Source of the DNA: Kibdelosporangium sp. MJ126-NF4
Lineage (GTDB): Bacteria > Actinomycetota > Actinomycetes > Mycobacteriales > Pseudonocardiaceae
Direction of reading: 5' to 3'
DNA: 64,000 nucleotides
Assembly (NCBI RefSeq): GCF_000826545.1
Contig: NZ_CDME01000005.1
Location: forward strand, 108,428-172,427
Below are positions 12,851 through 21,814 of this stretch, piece after piece. A program made the position numbers and the translations under genes. Under the pieces are notes generated by a model that saw only the letters and a list, made by a program, of their open reading frames with translations, did not search any database and was not told where the DNA came from. Each line of letters starts with the position of its first letter. Position 1 is the first letter of the stretch.

Positions 12851-13059
12851 CCCGGATACGGGGACCTTCACGCTGCCGGAACGCCCCGCGCAGCGGCAGT
12901 CTTGGGGCTGTCACGAGGAGGCCCGCAAGCGCGAGGGGACGCGGTGCAGGAGGGAGATCGCCCGGTCGGGGGCCGGGCGGTTGCCGCGAAAGCGGGGTGC
13001 TTGCTCGGACCGTGAACCGCCCGGCCGGCCCATCGAGGGGTAGGGCTTACCGGGCGGTT
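12851..13059 (+). ncRNA. Candidate structured RNA / switching hairpins after glnD
   Basis: Between glnD and the convergent lipoprotein gene lie nested complementary segments: CCCG-GATA-CGGG (12851-12862), CTGCCG/CGGCAG (about 12873-12878 with 12893-12898), a perfect 12-bp stem GGCCGGGCGGTT (12971-12982) with AACCGCCCGGCC (13015-13026), and inside it CCGC-GAAA-GCGG (12984-12995), a GNRA-capped hairpin. A second CCGGGCGGTT copy at 13050-13059 can compete for the same 3' arm. It does not match the SRP, RNase P, tmRNA or riboswitch cores I know. It could equally be an elaborate terminator serving both strands. Confidence 0.4.
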
Positions 13060-13066
13060 CTCAACG

Positions 13067-14059
13067 TCAGGCGTCCTCGAGTTGCTCGTACACGATCTTG
13101 AGCACGCTGCGGGTCTTCATGCAGACGTCGCCGTGGTCCTTGTCCATGATCACGACCCGCACCTGCACCCACTTGTCCTCCGCGACCGCCAGCGCGTACG
13201 TGCAGCCGAGGGTGTCCGCGTCCTTGCGCTCGTACGCCGTGTAGCCCTGGAACTCCGTTTCGGTGCCGCCGGACGTCCCGTGGATCACCGACACCGACCC
13301 CGGCGTGCCACCCGGCTCGGTCGACGGGACCGTCACGACGCCCGACGGGGTGAGCTCGAGACCGGTCTTGCCGAGCGTGTTGATCAGCTGGGCGAACGGG
13401 AGCAGCTTGGCGTGGTCGATGGCAAGCGGGAGCTTCTTCGGCGCCCGCTTGACGCTGCTCGCCTGTGGCGAGGGCATCTGGTCCACGGGTTCCTCGGTAC
13501 CCGGCGGCAGCTTGTCCATGACGCTCTTGGCCAACGTCCTGGCCCGTGTGCACACGTCGCCCTTGGCGGGGTTGTCGTAGAGCAGCACCCGGACGCGCAA
13601 CCACGTGCCCTGGTTGAGCGCCACCATCAAGTCACACGATCCGGACGAGGCCGTGGCCTGCTGCGCGGCGGAGTTGCCGTCGAGGTCGGCTGCCCGGTCC
13701 CAGAGCGTTCCGTTGGTCAGCGACAGGGTGATGGTCCCGTCGCCGCTGGGCCCCGCGCTCTTGGGGATCCTGAAGGCGCACATCCCGGGGACCTTGTTGG
13801 TCGGGTCCACCGCCACCGGGTCCGCGACCGCCTGGCTGACCATGCTGTCGGTGACCTGCGCGCAGTCGAGCTTGCCGCCGGTCTTCCTCGGGTTGGTCAC
13901 CTTGGCGTCGTTCGGCGTGGTGACGGACGTCGGCACCGGCGGAGGCGACGGCGGGTCGGTCGGCCCCTGTGTGTATCCGGCAGGCGCGCTGGCTGGCTTG
14001 CTCGAGCAGCCGGTGAGCAGGACTGCGGTGATCATGGTCAGTGCGGCGAGTGCTCTCAC
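13067..14059 (-). CDS. Secreted lipoprotein with internally duplicated domain (DUF3558-like)
   Basis: Product of 330 residues. A short signal peptide ends in the lipobox LLTGCSS (Cys at residue 18), followed by a Pro/Thr/Ser-rich linker. Two copies of one domain follow: residues ~65-175 and ~215-330 each end in a similar block (LRVRVLLYDNPAKGDVCTRA versus VQVRVVIMDKDHGDVCMKTR) with matching cysteines, so each copy probably has disulfides. The pattern recalls DUF3558-type actinobacterial lipoproteins, but I am not certain of the family. Function is unknown; the product is likely anchored on the outer face of the membrane. Confidence 0.7.
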   Translation of the reverse strand: MRALAALTMITAVLLTGCSSKPASAPAGYTQGPTDPPSPPPVPTSVTTPNDAKVTNPRKTGGKLDCAQVTDSMVSQAVADPVAVDPTNKVPGMCAFRIPKSAGPSGDGTITLSLTNGTLWDRAADLDGNSAAQQATASSGSCDLMVALNQGTWLRVRVLLYDNPAKGDVCTRARTLAKSVMDKLPPGTEEPVDQMPSPQASSVKRAPKKLPLAIDHAKLLPFAQLINTLGKTGLELTPSGVVTVPSTEPGGTPGSVSVIHGTSGGTETEFQGYTAYERKDADTLGCTYALAVAEDKWVQVRVVIMDKDHGDVCMKTRSVLKIVYEQLEDA

Positions 14060-14101
14060 GGTCGCGCAGCGTATCGAGAAAGCGCTCCCGGCACCGGCGA
14101 A

Positions 14102-14566
14102 TCAGCGGATGATCATGAACAGTCGGTCGCTCGGGTCGACCTTGGCCGTCAGCCGCGCGCCCGCCCGCAACTCCGGCTCGTCGGCGCACTCGATGGTCTC
14201 CTCGAACGCGTCGAATCCAGGGCCGCTGATCCGCAGCGTCAGCTTCAGGCTCACCGTGTCGTCCGTGTCCGCCTGGAGCGCCTCGACGACCTCGGCGGTC
14301 GCCGGGACACCGGCCTGGTCGAGCCGTCGGATCTCGGCGACGTGCCGCGACACCGTCCGCCAGACCAACATGCCGAGTGGAAGTCCCAGCAGCGTCATGA
14401 CGCCACCGGCGATCTTCGGCACCTGCTCCTCGGTGAGCAGGCCGACCAGCAGCAACGCGGGACCGGCCAGCCAGATCAGTAACGCGAAGCCACGCAGCAC
14501 CACCCGCGTCACCGGACCCATGCCCGTACCGAGCCTGGTGGACGACGCCTGTGCGTAACGCGGCAT
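14102..14566 (-). CDS. Membrane protein of unknown function, 154 aa
   Basis: Two hydrophobic helices (LRGFALLIWLAGPALLLVGLL near residue 24 and IAGGVMTLLGLPLGMLVW near 52) are followed by a soluble ~85-residue beta-rich domain (AEVVEALQADTDDTVSLKLT, then EPELRAGARLTAKVDPSDR). The C-terminal end resembles DUF3592-like or NfeD-like small beta domains that sit behind membrane helices, but no motif is decisive. It lies 10 nt downstream of the exonuclease gene on the same strand, so the two probably share a transcript. Confidence 0.6.
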   Translation of the reverse strand: MPRYAQASSTRLGTGMGPVTRVVLRGFALLIWLAGPALLLVGLLTEEQVPKIAGGVMTLLGLPLGMLVWRTVSRHVAEIRRLDQAGVPATAEVVEALQADTDDTVSLKLTLRISGPGFDAFEETIECADEPELRAGARLTAKVDPSDRLFMIIR

Positions 14567-14576
14567 GAGCGGAATG

Positions 14577-15152
14577 TTAGGGGGTGGCGGTCATCAAGTT
14601 GGCGAACATCTCACCTTGTTCGATCGCGTCGTCCAGCGCGTTGTGCGTGTGCCTGCGCTTGGACAGCAGGTGCTTGGGCATCGTGCCCTTGGCCACGCCA
14701 CTGACCGGGCGGTTCCAGCGCGCCGCGAAGTACGTCTTCATGTCCAGGCAGCGCGAGTGCCCGAACGGACTGGACCCAGTGAAGCGGATCACATACCAGT
14801 ACATGAACATCCAGTCGAAGCTCGCCGGGTACGCCGTGAACACCGCCGTCGCCGACCCGGACACCTGCCGCACCCACGCCGAGAAGTCCCGCATCGCCGC
14901 TTCGGGGTCGGCGCCGTCCTCGGCGAGCCGTTCCCGGTCCAGCCCGCTGATCGCGAGCGCCTCGGGAACGAACTCCGTGCTGATCGGCTTCAGCTCGCGG
15001 TAGAACGTCTGTTGCGTCGGGTCCAACGCGGTGAACACGTCACCGTCGTGCCGCCCGGCCACGCACGCACCGAGCGAGATCATCGAGTAGGGACCGGGGA
15101 TCGGACCGTCGGCTTCGACGTCCACTGAGATGTACACACTGGCCTTTGCCAC
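14577..15152 (-). CDS. 3'-5' exonuclease, DnaQ/RNase T-like
   Basis: Protein of ~191 residues with the DEDD exonuclease motifs: Exo I SVDVEADG (D-x-E) at residues ~8-15, Exo II in FTAYPASFDWMFMYW, and Exo III THNALDDAIEQGE (H-N-A-L-D-D). It most resembles small actinobacterial stand-alone exonucleases rather than the Pol III epsilon subunit. GTG at 15152 is preferred over a TTG at 15164 because the family begins immediately before the first beta strand. Divergent from ffh with 64 bp between. Confidence 0.82.
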   Translation of the reverse strand: MAKASVYISVDVEADGPIPGPYSMISLGACVAGRHDGDVFTALDPTQQTFYRELKPISTEFVPEALAISGLDRERLAEDGADPEAAMRDFSAWVRQVSGSATAVFTAYPASFDWMFMYWYVIRFTGSSPFGHSRCLDMKTYFAARWNRPVSGVAKGTMPKHLLSKRRHTHNALDDAIEQGEMFANLMTATP

Positions 15153-15216
15153 GCACGTATCCAACCGCGACTACGCTGGTGCTGATACCCACGACTTGCC
15201 GGGGAGTGCTGTACCC

Positions 15217-16767
15217 GTGTTCGACACCCTTTCCGACCGGCTCACATCGGTCCTGCAGAACCTGCGTTCCAAGGGGCGACTGACAGACGCGGACATCGAC
15301 TCCACCGCGCGCGAGATCCGCATCGCGCTGCTGGAGGCCGACGTCGCGCTGCCGGTCGTGCGCGCGTTCATCGCGCAGATCAAGGAGCGGGCCAAGGGTG
15401 CTGAGGTCTCCGCGGCACTGAACCCGGCGCAGCAGGTCGTCAAGATCGTCAACGAGGAGCTCGTCGGCATCCTCGGCGGCGAGACCCGCAGGCTGAACTT
15501 CGCCAAGCACCCGCCGACCGTGATCATGCTCGCCGGTCTGCAGGGTTCCGGTAAGACCACGCTCGCGGGCAAGCTAGCCCGCTGGCTGCGTGAGCAGAGC
15601 CACGCACCGATGCTGGTGGCGTGTGACCTCCAGCGGCCCAACGCGGTCACGCAGCTCCAGGTCGTCGGCGAGCGCGCTGGCGTTCCCGTGTACGCGCCTG
15701 AGCCGGGCAACGGCGTCGGCGACCCGGTCGACGTGGCCCGCCGCGCCATCGACGAGGCCAAACGCGCCCAGCACGACGTGGTCATCGTCGACACCGCCGG
15801 TCGTCTCGGTGTCGACGAGGAGCTGATGAAGCAGGCGGCGGACATCCGAGACGCGGTCCAGCCGGACGAGACCCTGTTCGTGGTCGACGCGATGATCGGT
15901 CAGGACGCGGTCACCACGGCCGAGGCGTTCCGCGACGGCGTCGGCTTCTCCGGTGTCGTGCTCACCAAGCTCGACGGTGACGCCCGCGGTGGTGCCGCGC
16001 TGTCGGTCCGGCACGTCACCGGCCAGCCGATCATGTTCGCCTCCAACGGCGAGAAGCTCGAGGACTTCGACGCCTTCCACCCGGACCGGATGGCCAGCCG
16101 CATCCTGGGCATGGGTGACGTGCTGTCGCTGATCGAGTCGGCCACGAAGGTCTTCGACGAGCAGCAGGCCCAGGAGGCCGCCGAGAAGCTGACCGCGGGC
16201 CAGTTGACGCTGGAGGACTTCCTCGAGCAGATGCTCGCGGTGCGCAAGATGGGCCCGATCGGCAACCTGCTCGGCATGCTGCCCGGCGGCGCGCAGATGA
16301 AAGAGGCCGCCGCCAACATCGACGACAAGCACCTCGACCGGCTGCAGGCGATCATCCGCGGTATGACCCCGGCGGAACGGGCCGACCCCAAGATCATCAA
16401 CGCCTCCCGCCGGGCCAGGATCGCCACCGGCTCCGGTGTCCGCGTCGCCGAGGTCAACGACCTGGTCAACAGGTTCTTCGACGCCCGCAAGATGATGCAG
16501 CAGATGGCCGGCCGGTTCGGTTTCGGCGGCGCCGGTGGCGGCGGGATGAGCCGCAAGGCCAAGAAGGACGCCCGCAAGAAGGGCCGCAAGGTCAAGGGCA
16601 AGGGCAACCTGCCCGCGCTGCCCGGCTTCCCCGCGGGCGCCGCGCCGGACCTCTCGCACATGCCGCCCGGCCTCAACCAGCTGCCGCCCGGTCTCTCGGG
16701 TCTCGACCAGCTGCCGCCGGGCTTCGACCCGTCCAAGCTGCAGTTCCCGAAGAAGAAGGACAAGTGA
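15217..16767 (+). CDS. ffh: Signal recognition particle protein
   Basis: SRP54 GTPase of ~516 residues that captures signal sequences at the ribosome and delivers them via FtsY. N domain first (FDTLSDRLTSVLQNLR), then the G domain with P-loop GLQGSGKTT at ~107-115, DTAGR near 191 and TKLDGDARGG near 250, then the Met-rich M domain (EQMLAVRKMGPIGNLLGMLPG). The tail from ~445 is Lys-, Pro- and Gly-rich with repeated LPPGL units, an extension common in actinobacterial Ffh. GTG at 15217 follows a GGGGAG site; upstream frame extension to 15130 overlaps the divergent gene and is unlikely. Confidence 0.95.
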   Translation: MFDTLSDRLTSVLQNLRSKGRLTDADIDSTAREIRIALLEADVALPVVRAFIAQIKERAKGAEVSAALNPAQQVVKIVNEELVGILGGETRRLNFAKHPPTVIMLAGLQGSGKTTLAGKLARWLREQSHAPMLVACDLQRPNAVTQLQVVGERAGVPVYAPEPGNGVGDPVDVARRAIDEAKRAQHDVVIVDTAGRLGVDEELMKQAADIRDAVQPDETLFVVDAMIGQDAVTTAEAFRDGVGFSGVVLTKLDGDARGGAALSVRHVTGQPIMFASNGEKLEDFDAFHPDRMASRILGMGDVLSLIESATKVFDEQQAQEAAEKLTAGQLTLEDFLEQMLAVRKMGPIGNLLGMLPGGAQMKEAAANIDDKHLDRLQAIIRGMTPAERADPKIINASRRARIATGSGVRVAEVNDLVNRFFDARKMMQQMAGRFGFGGAGGGGMSRKAKKDARKKGRKVKGKGNLPALPGFPAGAAPDLSHMPPGLNQLPPGLSGLDQLPPGFDPSKLQFPKKKDK

Positions 16768-17837
16768 CCGCTCTGCACTTGCGGGGCGTCGTGCTTCCCG
16801 GCGACGAAACCCGTGACGTGTGGGTGGTCAACGGCCGGATCCGGTTCACACCGGTGCCGAACGCGGAAACCGTGGTCGACGGCGGCTTCCTGGTCCCGGG
16901 CCTGGTGGACGCGCACTGCCACATCGGCATCTCGCCGTCCGGCAACCCGACTCTCGACGAAGCGGCCGGGCAGGCCGAGGTCGACCGGGACACCGGCGCG
17001 TTGCTGGTGCGTGACTGCGGCGCGCCGATCGACACCACGCCGCTGCAGGAGCGTCTCGACCTGCCCCGGATCGTCAGGGCGGGACGACACATCAGCAGGC
17101 CGAAGCGGTATATCCGCTACCTCGGCGTCGAGCTGGAAGACCCTGAGCAGCTGCCGGAGGCGGTCGCCGAGCAGGCCGCGTACGGCGACGGCTGGGTGAA
17201 GCTGGTCGGTGACTGGATCGACCGCTCGGTGGGTGACCTGGCGCCGCTGTGGCCCGACGACGCCCTGGCCAAGGCCGTCGCCGTGGCGCACCAGGCCGGT
17301 GCCAGGGTGACCGCGCACGTGTTCGGCGAGGACGCCATCCCCGGCCTGCTCGCGGCCGGGATCGACTGCATCGAGCACGGCACCGGCCTGACCGCCGACA
17401 CCGTCGCCACCATGGCGGCGGCGAACACCGCGCTCGTGCCGACACTGATCAACATCGACACGTTCCCCGAGCTCGCCGCGAACGCCACGAAATACCCGGC
17501 ATACGCGGCGCACATGCTCCGGCTGCACGCGTCGGTCCGCGACACCGTCCGGACGGCCGTCGAGGCGGGCGTGCCCGTGTACGCGGGGACGGACGCCGGT
17601 GGCGGCATCACGCACGGCCGTTTGGTCGACGAGATAGAAGCCTTGCACGGCGCGGGAATGAGCCGGACGGACGCGCTGGCCGCCGGATCGTGGGCGGCGC
17701 GTGGCTGGTTGGGCTATTCGGGTATCGAAGATGGCTCAGCGGCTGACATCGTCGCTTACTCGGCGGATCCGCGCACCGACCTCGGCGTGCTGCGATCACC
17801 CAGTCGGATTGTCTTGCGTGGTCGAATCGTGCGGTGA
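16764..17837 (+). CDS. Amidohydrolase family protein
   Basis: Metal-dependent hydrolase of 357 residues with the imidazolonepropionase/prolidase-like layout: LVPGLVDAHCHIG (H-x-H) near residue 47, a central VTAHVFGEDAIPGLL with metal-ligand His, DCIEHGTGLTADTV with a second His near 206, and the catalytic-Asp loop YAGTDAGGGITHG near 272. The C-terminus closes the small beta domain (GSAADIVAYSADPRTDLGVL). Substrate is unknown. It starts on a GTG overlapping the ffh stop, so it is translated from the ffh mRNA, a pairing seen in related actinobacteria. Confidence 0.82.
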   Translation: MTALHLRGVVLPGDETRDVWVVNGRIRFTPVPNAETVVDGGFLVPGLVDAHCHIGISPSGNPTLDEAAGQAEVDRDTGALLVRDCGAPIDTTPLQERLDLPRIVRAGRHISRPKRYIRYLGVELEDPEQLPEAVAEQAAYGDGWVKLVGDWIDRSVGDLAPLWPDDALAKAVAVAHQAGARVTAHVFGEDAIPGLLAAGIDCIEHGTGLTADTVATMAAANTALVPTLINIDTFPELAANATKYPAYAAHMLRLHASVRDTVRTAVEAGVPVYAGTDAGGGITHGRLVDEIEALHGAGMSRTDALAAGSWAARGWLGYSGIEDGSAADIVAYSADPRTDLGVLRSPSRIVLRGRIVR

Positions 17838-17933
17838 CACTCCGAATCACTCGGTGACACGCCGGGACTCGCCGTAGTCTCCCAAACAGGTCGCGCACCT
17901 CGGTGCGGCCTGTTCGGTTATCGGAGGACGCCC

Positions 17934-18719
17934 GTGACCCCACCACCCCCACGGGAGCCCGAGACAATGGCAGCGGAGCCGTTGGGGGAGCAGCCGTCTG
18001 TGCCGCAGGACAGCGACCTACGCAGCCACAAATGGGGAATCGGCGCGTTCCTGCTCGTCGAGGCCGTGCTGTTGTGCTCGGCCGCGTTCATCGCCGCGAT
18101 CCTGCAACCGAGCACGTCGAACCAGCAGATCAGAGTCGTCACGATCGTGCTCGGCACGATCCTGCCGACGCTGATCGCCACCGGGGTGGCGCTGCTGATC
18201 ACCCGGCTGCGCGGCAACGGGCCGCGGATCGACCTGCGCTGGTCGTACTCCCGTGAGGACTTCCGGGTCGGGCTGAAGTTCGGCCTGATCGGCCTGGTGC
18301 TGACCACGATCGCCGGGATGGTGTGGACCAAGGTCGTCGGCGAGGGCAACGCCACGTCGGCGTTCAGCGCGCTGGTCGAATCGAGGTCGCTGCCGGTCAT
18401 CGCGGCCGTGGCGATGTTCCTGTACGGCTCGCTGATCGGCCCGCTCTGCGAGGAGATCATCTTCCGCGGCCTGCTGTGGGGCGCGCTCGAACGCCTCCAG
18501 TGGGGCCGCTGGGCGGTTTTCGGCCTGAGCACGGTCGTGTTCGCGGTCGGCCACCTCGAACCGCTGCGCACCTCGTTGCTGATCGTGATCGGCATCCCGA
18601 TCGGCCTGGCCAGGCTGTTCACCGGCCGCCTCGGTGCCAGCATCATCGCGCACCAGGTGAACAACTTCGTGCCCGCGTTGCTCGTCCTGCTCGTCTCGAT
18701 CGGAGCGATGGATCCCTGA
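17934..18719 (+). CDS. CPBP family intramembrane metalloprotease (CAAX-type)
   Basis: Product of 261 residues with about seven membrane helices. The three Abi/CPBP motifs are intact: [12 protein letters not shown] (EExxxR) near residue 167, FAVGHLEPL (FxxxH) near 202, and [10 protein letters not shown] (HxxxN) near 241. Members are glutamate-type intramembrane proteases; roles include prenyl-protein processing and bacteriocin immunity, and no target can be assigned here. The GTG start follows a GGAGG site. The gene overlaps pxpA by one nucleotide. Confidence 0.88.
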   Translation: MTPPPPREPETMAAEPLGEQPSVPQDSDLRSHKWGIGAFLLVEAVLLCSAAFIAAILQPSTSNQQIRVVTIVLGTILPTLIATGVALLITRLRGNGPRIDLRWSYSREDFRVGLKFGLIGLVLTTIAGMVWTKVVGEGNATSAFSALVESRSLPVIAAVAMFLYGSLIGPLCEEIIFRGLLWGALERLQWGRWAVFGLSTVVFAVGHLEPLRTSLLIVIGIPIGLARLFTGRLGASIIAHQVNNFVPALLVLLVSIGAMDP

Positions 18720-19465
18720 TGGACCTCAACAGCGACCTGGGCGAAGGCTTCGGCGTCTGGACTCTCGGCGACGACGCGGCCCTGCTCGGCGTGGTCACGT
18801 CGGCGAACGTGGCATGCGGTTTCCACGCGGGCGACCCGCGCACGATGCGCTCGGTGTGCGAGCTGGCCGCGTCGCACGGCGTCGCGATCGGCGCGCAGGT
18901 GTCCTATCGGGACCTGGCAGGGTTCGGCAGGCGGTTCATCGACGTCGACCCCGTCGAACTGGCCGACGACGTGCTGTACCAGATCGGCGCTCTCTCGGCG
19001 TTCGCCACGGCCGCGGGAGCGCGCGTGGCGTACGTGAAGCCGCACGGCGCGTTGTACAACGCCATTGTTCATCATGAGGAACAAGCGGCCGCCGTGGTCG
19101 CGGGCGTCAAGGCGTGGGGTGAGCTGCCTGTTCTCGGCCTGCCTGGTTCCTCGTTCCTGGCCGCTGCGTCGGCGGCCGGGTTGCGGACAGTCGGCGAGGC
19201 GTTCGCCGACCGTGGGTACACGCCCGCCGGGACGCTCGTGTCCCGCCGTGAGCCCGGTGCGTTGCTCACCGACACGGCCGCGGTCGTCGAACGTGCGCTC
19301 CGGTTGGCATCAGACCGCCAGATCATCGCCGTGGACGGGACGGTGGTCGACGCGTCGACCGTCGAGTCATTGTGCCTGCACGGCGACACCCCAGGCGCTG
19401 TGCAGCACGCTCAGGCGGTCCGTACCGCACTGGAGAACGCCGGGGTCACCCTCGCCCCCGCCTGA
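18719..19465 (+). CDS. pxpA: 5-oxoprolinase subunit A (LamB/YcsF family)
   Basis: With PxpB and PxpC this protein forms the ATP-dependent bacterial 5-oxoprolinase that opens pyroglutamate to glutamate. The family pattern is clear in 248 residues: [12 protein letters not shown] at the start, [13 protein letters not shown] near residue 27, [15 protein letters not shown] near 54, [10 protein letters not shown] near 99, and [15 protein letters not shown] near 160. ATG at 18719 shares a base with the CPBP gene's stop. The usual partners pxpB and pxpC are not next to it, so they must lie elsewhere or be absent. Confidence 0.92.
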   Translation: MDLNSDLGEGFGVWTLGDDAALLGVVTSANVACGFHAGDPRTMRSVCELAASHGVAIGAQVSYRDLAGFGRRFIDVDPVELADDVLYQIGALSAFATAAGARVAYVKPHGALYNAIVHHEEQAAAVVAGVKAWGELPVLGLPGSSFLAAASAAGLRTVGEAFADRGYTPAGTLVSRREPGALLTDTAAVVERALRLASDRQIIAVDGTVVDASTVESLCLHGDTPGAVQHAQAVRTALENAGVTLAPA

Positions 19466-19498
19466 TTCTGTGCAACCAATGTGGCCTTCGTCGCATCT

Positions 19499-19527
19499 CA
19501 CGCAACGAAGGCGGCCTTCGTTGCGTG
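19499..19527. repeat. 14-bp perfect palindrome between pxpA and rpsP
   Basis: CACGCAACGAAGGC (19499-19512) and GCCTTCGTTGCGTG (19514-19527) are exact complements separated by one base. A third related copy, GTGGCCTTCGTCGCAT, begins at about 19480. The position suggests a terminator for the upstream operon, but the near-zero loop favours a cruciform-prone repeat element. The remainder of the 19466-19703 gap shows a -10-like AATACT near 19570 that may serve rpsP. Confidence 0.6.
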
Positions 19528-19703
19528 GGCGACAGGGGTGATTGGGAGCGGCGTGGGTGCGTCTGGCAGAATACTAGGCTGTCCGCTGTGGCTGGACCCT
19601 CTCACCACGCCATGGCTGCCATTCGGGCCTCGCCCCCGTGTCCCCACGCGGGTCGCAGCGAGTTCCACCCGTAGCACCAGAACGTCGAGGAGTACCACAA
19701 CCC

Positions 19704-20153
19704 GTGGCAGTCAAGATCAAGCTGCAGCGTCTCGGAAAGATCCGGTCGCCGTACTACCGCATCATCGTCGCCGACGCGCGCAGCCGCCGTAGTGGCAAGG
19801 CCATCGAGATCATCGGTCGCTACGCGCCCAAGGAGGAGCCGAGCTTCATCGAGGTGAACTCCGAGCGCGCGCAGTACTGGCTGGGCGTCGGCGCGCAGCC
19901 GACCGACCCGGTGCAGCACCTGCTGGAGATCACCGGTGACTGGCAGAAGTTCAAGGGCCTGCCGGGCACCGAGGGCACGCTGAAGGTCAAGGAGCCCAAG
20001 CCGGACAAGGCGGAGCTGTTCGCCGCCGCGCTGGCCGCCGCTGGCGAGGAGCCGGTGACCGAGGCGACCACGCCGAAGAAGAAGAGCAGCAAGAAGGCCG
20101 ACGCCAAGGCCGACGAGGCCAAGGCGGATGAGGGCGCCAAGGAAGACGCGTGA
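19704..20153 (+). CDS. rpsP: 30S ribosomal protein S16
   Basis: The S16 core is complete in the first ~85 residues: [20 protein letters not shown] at the start, then [19 protein letters not shown]. It is followed by an unusually long Lys/Ala/Glu-rich tail (to 149 residues) typical of actinobacterial S16. GTG at 19704 follows GAGGAG at about 19687; the upstream open frame is not S16-like. First gene of the run rpsP-khpA-rimM-trmD, coupled to khpA by a 4-nt overlap (GTGA). Confidence 0.96.
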   Translation: MAVKIKLQRLGKIRSPYYRIIVADARSRRSGKAIEIIGRYAPKEEPSFIEVNSERAQYWLGVGAQPTDPVQHLLEITGDWQKFKGLPGTEGTLKVKEPKPDKAELFAAALAAAGEEPVTEATTPKKKSSKKADAKADEAKADEGAKEDA

Positions 20154-20389
20154 GCTTCCTCGCGGACTCGCTCGAGCACCTGGTGCGCGGGATCGTCGAC
20201 CACCCGGACGAAGTCCGGGTGGAGCTGGTCACCACGCGCCGGGGCCGCACACTCGAGGTTCACGTCCACCCCGATGATCTCGGCAAAGTGATCGGCAGGG
20301 GTGGCCGTACCGCCACCGCACTGCGCACGGTCATGGCCGGGATCGGTGGCCGGGGTGTCCGCGTGGACGTGGTGGACACCGACCACTAG
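20150..20389 (+). CDS. khpA: KH-domain RNA-binding protein
   Basis: A 79-residue single KH domain. The G-x-x-G loop is present in the stretch [20 protein letters not shown], and the first helix [15 protein letters not shown] matches the KhpA/YlqC family. Homologues bind RNA with KhpB/Jag and affect cell-wall growth and ribosome-related RNAs. It sits in its conserved place between rpsP and rimM, with a GTG start overlapping the rpsP stop. Confidence 0.93.
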   Translation: MSFLADSLEHLVRGIVDHPDEVRVELVTTRRGRTLEVHVHPDDLGKVIGRGGRTATALRTVMAGIGGRGVRVDVVDTDH

Positions 20390-20394
20390 CGCCC

Positions 20395-20904
20395 ATGGAT
20401 GTCGTCGTCGGCCGCGTGGCCAAGGCGCACGGACTCCGCGGTGAACTTGCCGTGGACGTGCGCACAGACTCACCCGAGCAGCGTTTCGCTGTTGGCTCGG
20501 TCGTGGCCGCGCGGCTGCGCGACGGGACCTCCACACCGTTGACGCTGGCCAGCACCCGGACGCATGGCGAGCGTTTGCTCGTCACGTTCGACGAAGTACC
20601 GGACCGGACCGCCGCGGAGTCACTGCGAGGTGCTCTGCTGCTCGCGGACACGGACACACTCCTGCCGACAGGCGACCCCGACGAGTTCTACGACCACGAG
20701 CTCGAAGGGCTCGCGGCTGTGCTGACAGACGGCACCGCTGTGGGTGTCGTCCGCGAGATCGTGCACAGCGCGGCAGGGGAGTTGCTTGCCGTGGACATGG
20801 ACGGTCGTGAGGTCCTCGTGCCGTTCGTGCGCGAGATCGTCCCCGAGGTGGACATCGCCGGGCGCCGTGTCGTGCTCGACCCACCCGAGGGCCTGCTGGA
20901 CTGA
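20395..20904 (+). CDS. rimM: Ribosome maturation factor RimM
   Basis: Protein of 169 residues that helps 30S head assembly by binding S19. An N-terminal RimM barrel (VVVGRVAKAHGLRGELAV) is followed by a PRC-barrel domain (FYDHELEGLAAVLTDGTAVG, then GREVLVPFVREIVPEVDI). It lies 5 nt after khpA and 3 nt before trmD, the standard order. Confidence 0.95.
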   Translation: MDVVVGRVAKAHGLRGELAVDVRTDSPEQRFAVGSVVAARLRDGTSTPLTLASTRTHGERLLVTFDEVPDRTAAESLRGALLLADTDTLLPTGDPDEFYDHELEGLAAVLTDGTAVGVVREIVHSAAGELLAVDMDGREVLVPFVREIVPEVDIAGRRVVLDPPEGLLD

Positions 20905-20907
20905 CCC

Positions 20908-21669
20908 ATGCGCATCGACGTCGTCACGATCTTCCCCGAGTACCTGACGCCCCTGCGGGCGGCGCTGCTCGGCAAGGCCATCGACAAGGGCCTGCTGGAC
21001 GTCCGCGTCCATGACCTGCGTGACTGGACGCACGACGTGCACAAGGCTGTCGACGACAGCCCGTACGGCGGCGGCCCGGGCATGGTCATGAAGCCCCAGA
21101 TATGGGGCGACGCCCTGGACTCCGTGTGCGCGGGGGAGACGCCCCGGTTGGTCGTGCCCACGCCAGCGGGCAAACCGTTCACACAGGTCATGGCCCGCGC
21201 GTATGCCACCGAGTCCCGCCTGGTGTTCGCGTGTGGTCGCTACGAGGGCATCGACCAACGCGTGATCGACGACGCCGCCCGCCGGATGCCGGTGGACGAG
21301 GTCTCCATCGGCGACTACGTGCTCGTCGGCGGCGAGGTCGCGGTCATGGTGATGGTCGAGGCCGTCGCCCGCCTGCTGCCCGGCGTGCTGGGCAACCCGG
21401 CGTCGGCCGAGCAGGACTCGTTCTCCGACGGACTGCTCGAAGGCCCCAGCTACACCCGGCCGGAGGTCTGGCGCGAGTTCGCCGTGCCGGACATCCTGCG
21501 CTCCGGCAACCACGCCGCGATCGACCGCTGGCGCCGTGACCGAGCCATCGAGCGCACCTTCCAACGCCGTCCTGACCTGCTGGAACACCTCTCGGACGAC
21601 GCACTGGACAAGCACGACCGCGCCCTGCTCGACCAGCTGCGCACGGGGGCGATTTCGCCTCCGCCATGA
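20908..21669 (+). CDS. trmD: tRNA (guanine(37)-N1)-methyltransferase
   Basis: Methylates G37 next to the anticodon to prevent +1 frameshifting. The 253-residue SPOUT protein shows [13 protein letters not shown] at the N-terminus, [14 protein letters not shown] near residue 52, [15 protein letters not shown] with the substrate pocket near 108, and the deep-knot segment [20 protein letters not shown] near 134. The C-terminal helical domain ([20 protein letters not shown]) is complete. Last gene of the rpsP-trmD run; rplS follows after a 145-bp leader. Confidence 0.96.
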   Translation: MRIDVVTIFPEYLTPLRAALLGKAIDKGLLDVRVHDLRDWTHDVHKAVDDSPYGGGPGMVMKPQIWGDALDSVCAGETPRLVVPTPAGKPFTQVMARAYATESRLVFACGRYEGIDQRVIDDAARRMPVDEVSIGDYVLVGGEVAVMVMVEAVARLLPGVLGNPASAEQDSFSDGLLEGPSYTRPEVWREFAVPDILRSGNHAAIDRWRRDRAIERTFQRRPDLLEHLSDDALDKHDRALLDQLRTGAISPPP

Positions 21670-21814
21670 CGACCTGTCATACTTGCTCGGTTGCTGCTGT
21701 CGGGCCCTCTATCCGACGCGCGCCAGAAAGCCCCCTCCCAGGTTGGCTCCAGCTTGTCTGTGACGCCCGCCGGGAGACACGAAGAACACACCCGATGACG
21801 AGGACGGACAACCG

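Noticed and set aside
12841..13046. RNase P RNA, SRP RNA or tmRNA in the glnD-ffh neighbourhood
   Set aside because: None of the conserved cores I know for these RNAs is present, although the region is clearly able to fold.
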